Assembly (NCBI GenBank): GCA_030042915.1
Contig: JASHYS010000369.1
Coordinates: 1-6,314, forward strand
From: Acidobacteriaceae bacterium
GTDB lineage: Bacteria; Acidobacteriota; Terriglobia; Terriglobales; Acidobacteriaceae
DNA length: 6,314 bases
Direction of reading: 5' to 3'
The notes beneath the pieces are model-generated. The model was not told the DNA's origin and ran no database searches. It saw nothing but the letters and a program-made list of their open reading frames with translations. The translations under genes and the position numbers were made by a program. How positions within the stretch are numbered: position 1 is the first letter of the stretch; each line of letters begins with the position of its first letter. This document shows, in pieces, positions 5,439 to 6,314 of the stretch.

Positions 5439-6314
5439 TCAATGTTCGCTGCCGGCTGTGAGCTGTTGGTACAGTGCTTCCCAAGCCTCAGCGGCGGCAT
5501 CCATGCTGCAGTGGCTCACGATCCGCTCCCGCGCCGCGTGTCCCAGACTGGCGCGCTCAGATTCGTCCTGCTGCATGGTCGCCAACATGGCGCGGGCAAG
5601 CGCGTCGGGATTTTTGGGCGGTACAATCATGCCGGCATCGCCGACGAGTTCACGCACACCACCCACGCCGGTGACGACAACCGGCTTCTCCATCGCCATC
5701 GCCTCGGCGACAGACAGGGGCATCCCCTCCCACGCCGACGCCTGAACAAAGCCGTCGGCGGCATCGAGCAGTGCGGGCAGGTCGCGCCGCAGCCCCAGCC
5801 AGCGCACGGTTTCGCCGGCGCTCGACTCCACGCAGTGCGCTTTGATCTCTGCGTCGCTGGCATTCACCGCTTCTCCCACGATGCAAAGCTGCGCGTGGCC
5901 TTGCTGATGACGCAACTGCGCAAAGGCCTCGAGCAGGTTGGGATAGTCTTTGGCGGGTGTGATGCGGCCCACCGCGAGCCAGATAAACTCGCCGCCGGAG
6001 TTCGCGGCCGCGCCCATCTCTTTCCGCATGCGCGCGCGCCGCTCGGGGTCAGGAGCGAACTCAGACACATCGATTCCGATAGGAAAGACGCCGGATTTTT
6101 GTGCGCTGGCTGTTTTCATCTGGACAGACCGCAGCCGGGCGGCCTCACTGACAGCCACTGTCCGCTGGGCAAGCCGGTCGGTCAGCCGGTAAGCCCACCT
6201 GCGCATCGAGCTGTCTTCGTTTCCGTTGTGAATGCTCGAAACCAGGGCTGGAATGGGAGCCAGCAATGTGAGCCCGCGCGCAAAGATGTTGGCGTGGAAG
6301 CTGTGGCTCTGCAC
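5439..6314 (-). CDS. GT4-family glycosyltransferase, C-terminal part (cut by right window edge)
   Basis: The minus strand reads open from the window edge to a TGA at 5441-5439, giving 291 residues of a GT-B fold retaining glycosyltransferase. The first codon is GTG, but QSHSFHANIFAR is a typical interior motif of this family, so the true N-terminus (perhaps 85-95 residues) lies outside. The nucleotide-sugar-binding C-terminal domain is complete: FIWLAVGRITPAKDYPNLLEA (about 110-130, Arg117, Lys122), LCIVGEA (143-149), VRWLGLRRDLPALLDAADGFV (170-190) and the E-x7-E signature (Glu196, Glu204) in WEGMPLSVAEAMAMEKPVVV. It probably transfers a sugar from an activated donor during exopolysaccharide, lipopolysaccharide or capsule synthesis at the inner membrane; donor and acceptor cannot be read. 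It converges on the receptor gene and probably belongs to an operon further right. Confidence 0.92.
   Translation of the reverse strand: MQSHSFHANIFARGLTLLAPIPALVSSIHNGNEDSSMRRWAYRLTDRLAQRTVAVSEAARLRSVQMKTASAQKSGVFPIGIDVSEFAPDPERRARMRKEMGAAANSGGEFIWLAVGRITPAKDYPNLLEAFAQLRHQQGHAQLCIVGEAVNASDAEIKAHCVESSAGETVRWLGLRRDLPALLDAADGFVQASAWEGMPLSVAEAMAMEKPVVVTGVGGVRELVGDAGMIVPPKNPDALARAMLATMQQDESERASLGHAARERIVSHCSMDAAAEAWEALYQQLTAGSEH

Noticed and set aside
1..6314. A novel defence or signalling system combining kinase, exported protein, receptor and glycosyltransferase
   Set aside because: The kinase is divergent and the glycosyltransferase convergent, both are truncated by the window, and no shared motif or overlap links them. 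Only the two plus-strand genes have a reasonable case for linkage.

Overview
This window looks like high-GC chromosomal DNA from an acidobacterium (Acidobacteriota, probably class Terriglobia). That is an inference from protein style. There is a serine/threonine kinase opening with [20 protein letters not shown]. There is also a very large Oar-like TonB-dependent receptor whose plug carries GPNGGQIYIDGFTGGQ and whose barrel has a Gly-rich turn. Both are characteristic of that phylum. No rRNA, tRNA, CRISPR array, insertion sequence or phage gene was seen.

Layout from left to right: (1) positions 1-475, minus strand, hold the N-terminal part of a Hanks-type Ser/Thr protein kinase that runs off the left edge. 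It has a credible sigma70-like promoter so close to the ATG that the mRNA may be leaderless. (2) Positions 476-898 form a 423-base divergent intergenic region with six possible hairpins and a degenerate direct repeat, resembling a cluster of dispersed REP-type elements. The last hairpin, a 10-bp stem, stands just upstream of the next gene's ribosome binding site. (3) Positions 899-2056, plus strand, encode an exported protein built from three repeats of a small beta module (DUF5666-like), the third interrupted by a Gly-rich segment. (4) Positions 2057-2254 are a leader with a CTAGA-N6-TCTAG palindrome and two GC-rich hairpins. (5) Positions 2255-5380, plus strand, encode the Oar-like outer-membrane receptor. 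(6) A 58-base convergent gap follows. (7) Positions 5439-6314, minus strand, hold the C-terminal part of a GT4-type glycosyltransferase that runs off the right edge.

The two complete plus-strand genes are the core of the window. Both encode Sec-exported envelope proteins, both carry long Gly-rich segments, and they could be co-transcribed. A receptor with a periplasmic partner is a reasonable but unproven reading. The kinase and the glycosyltransferase face away from or toward this pair on the other strand, and nothing in the sequence ties them to it. I see no clear evidence of a wholly new system. The most distinctive signals are the hairpin-rich intergenic region, the paired Gly-rich segments, and the predicted leaderless kinase transcript.
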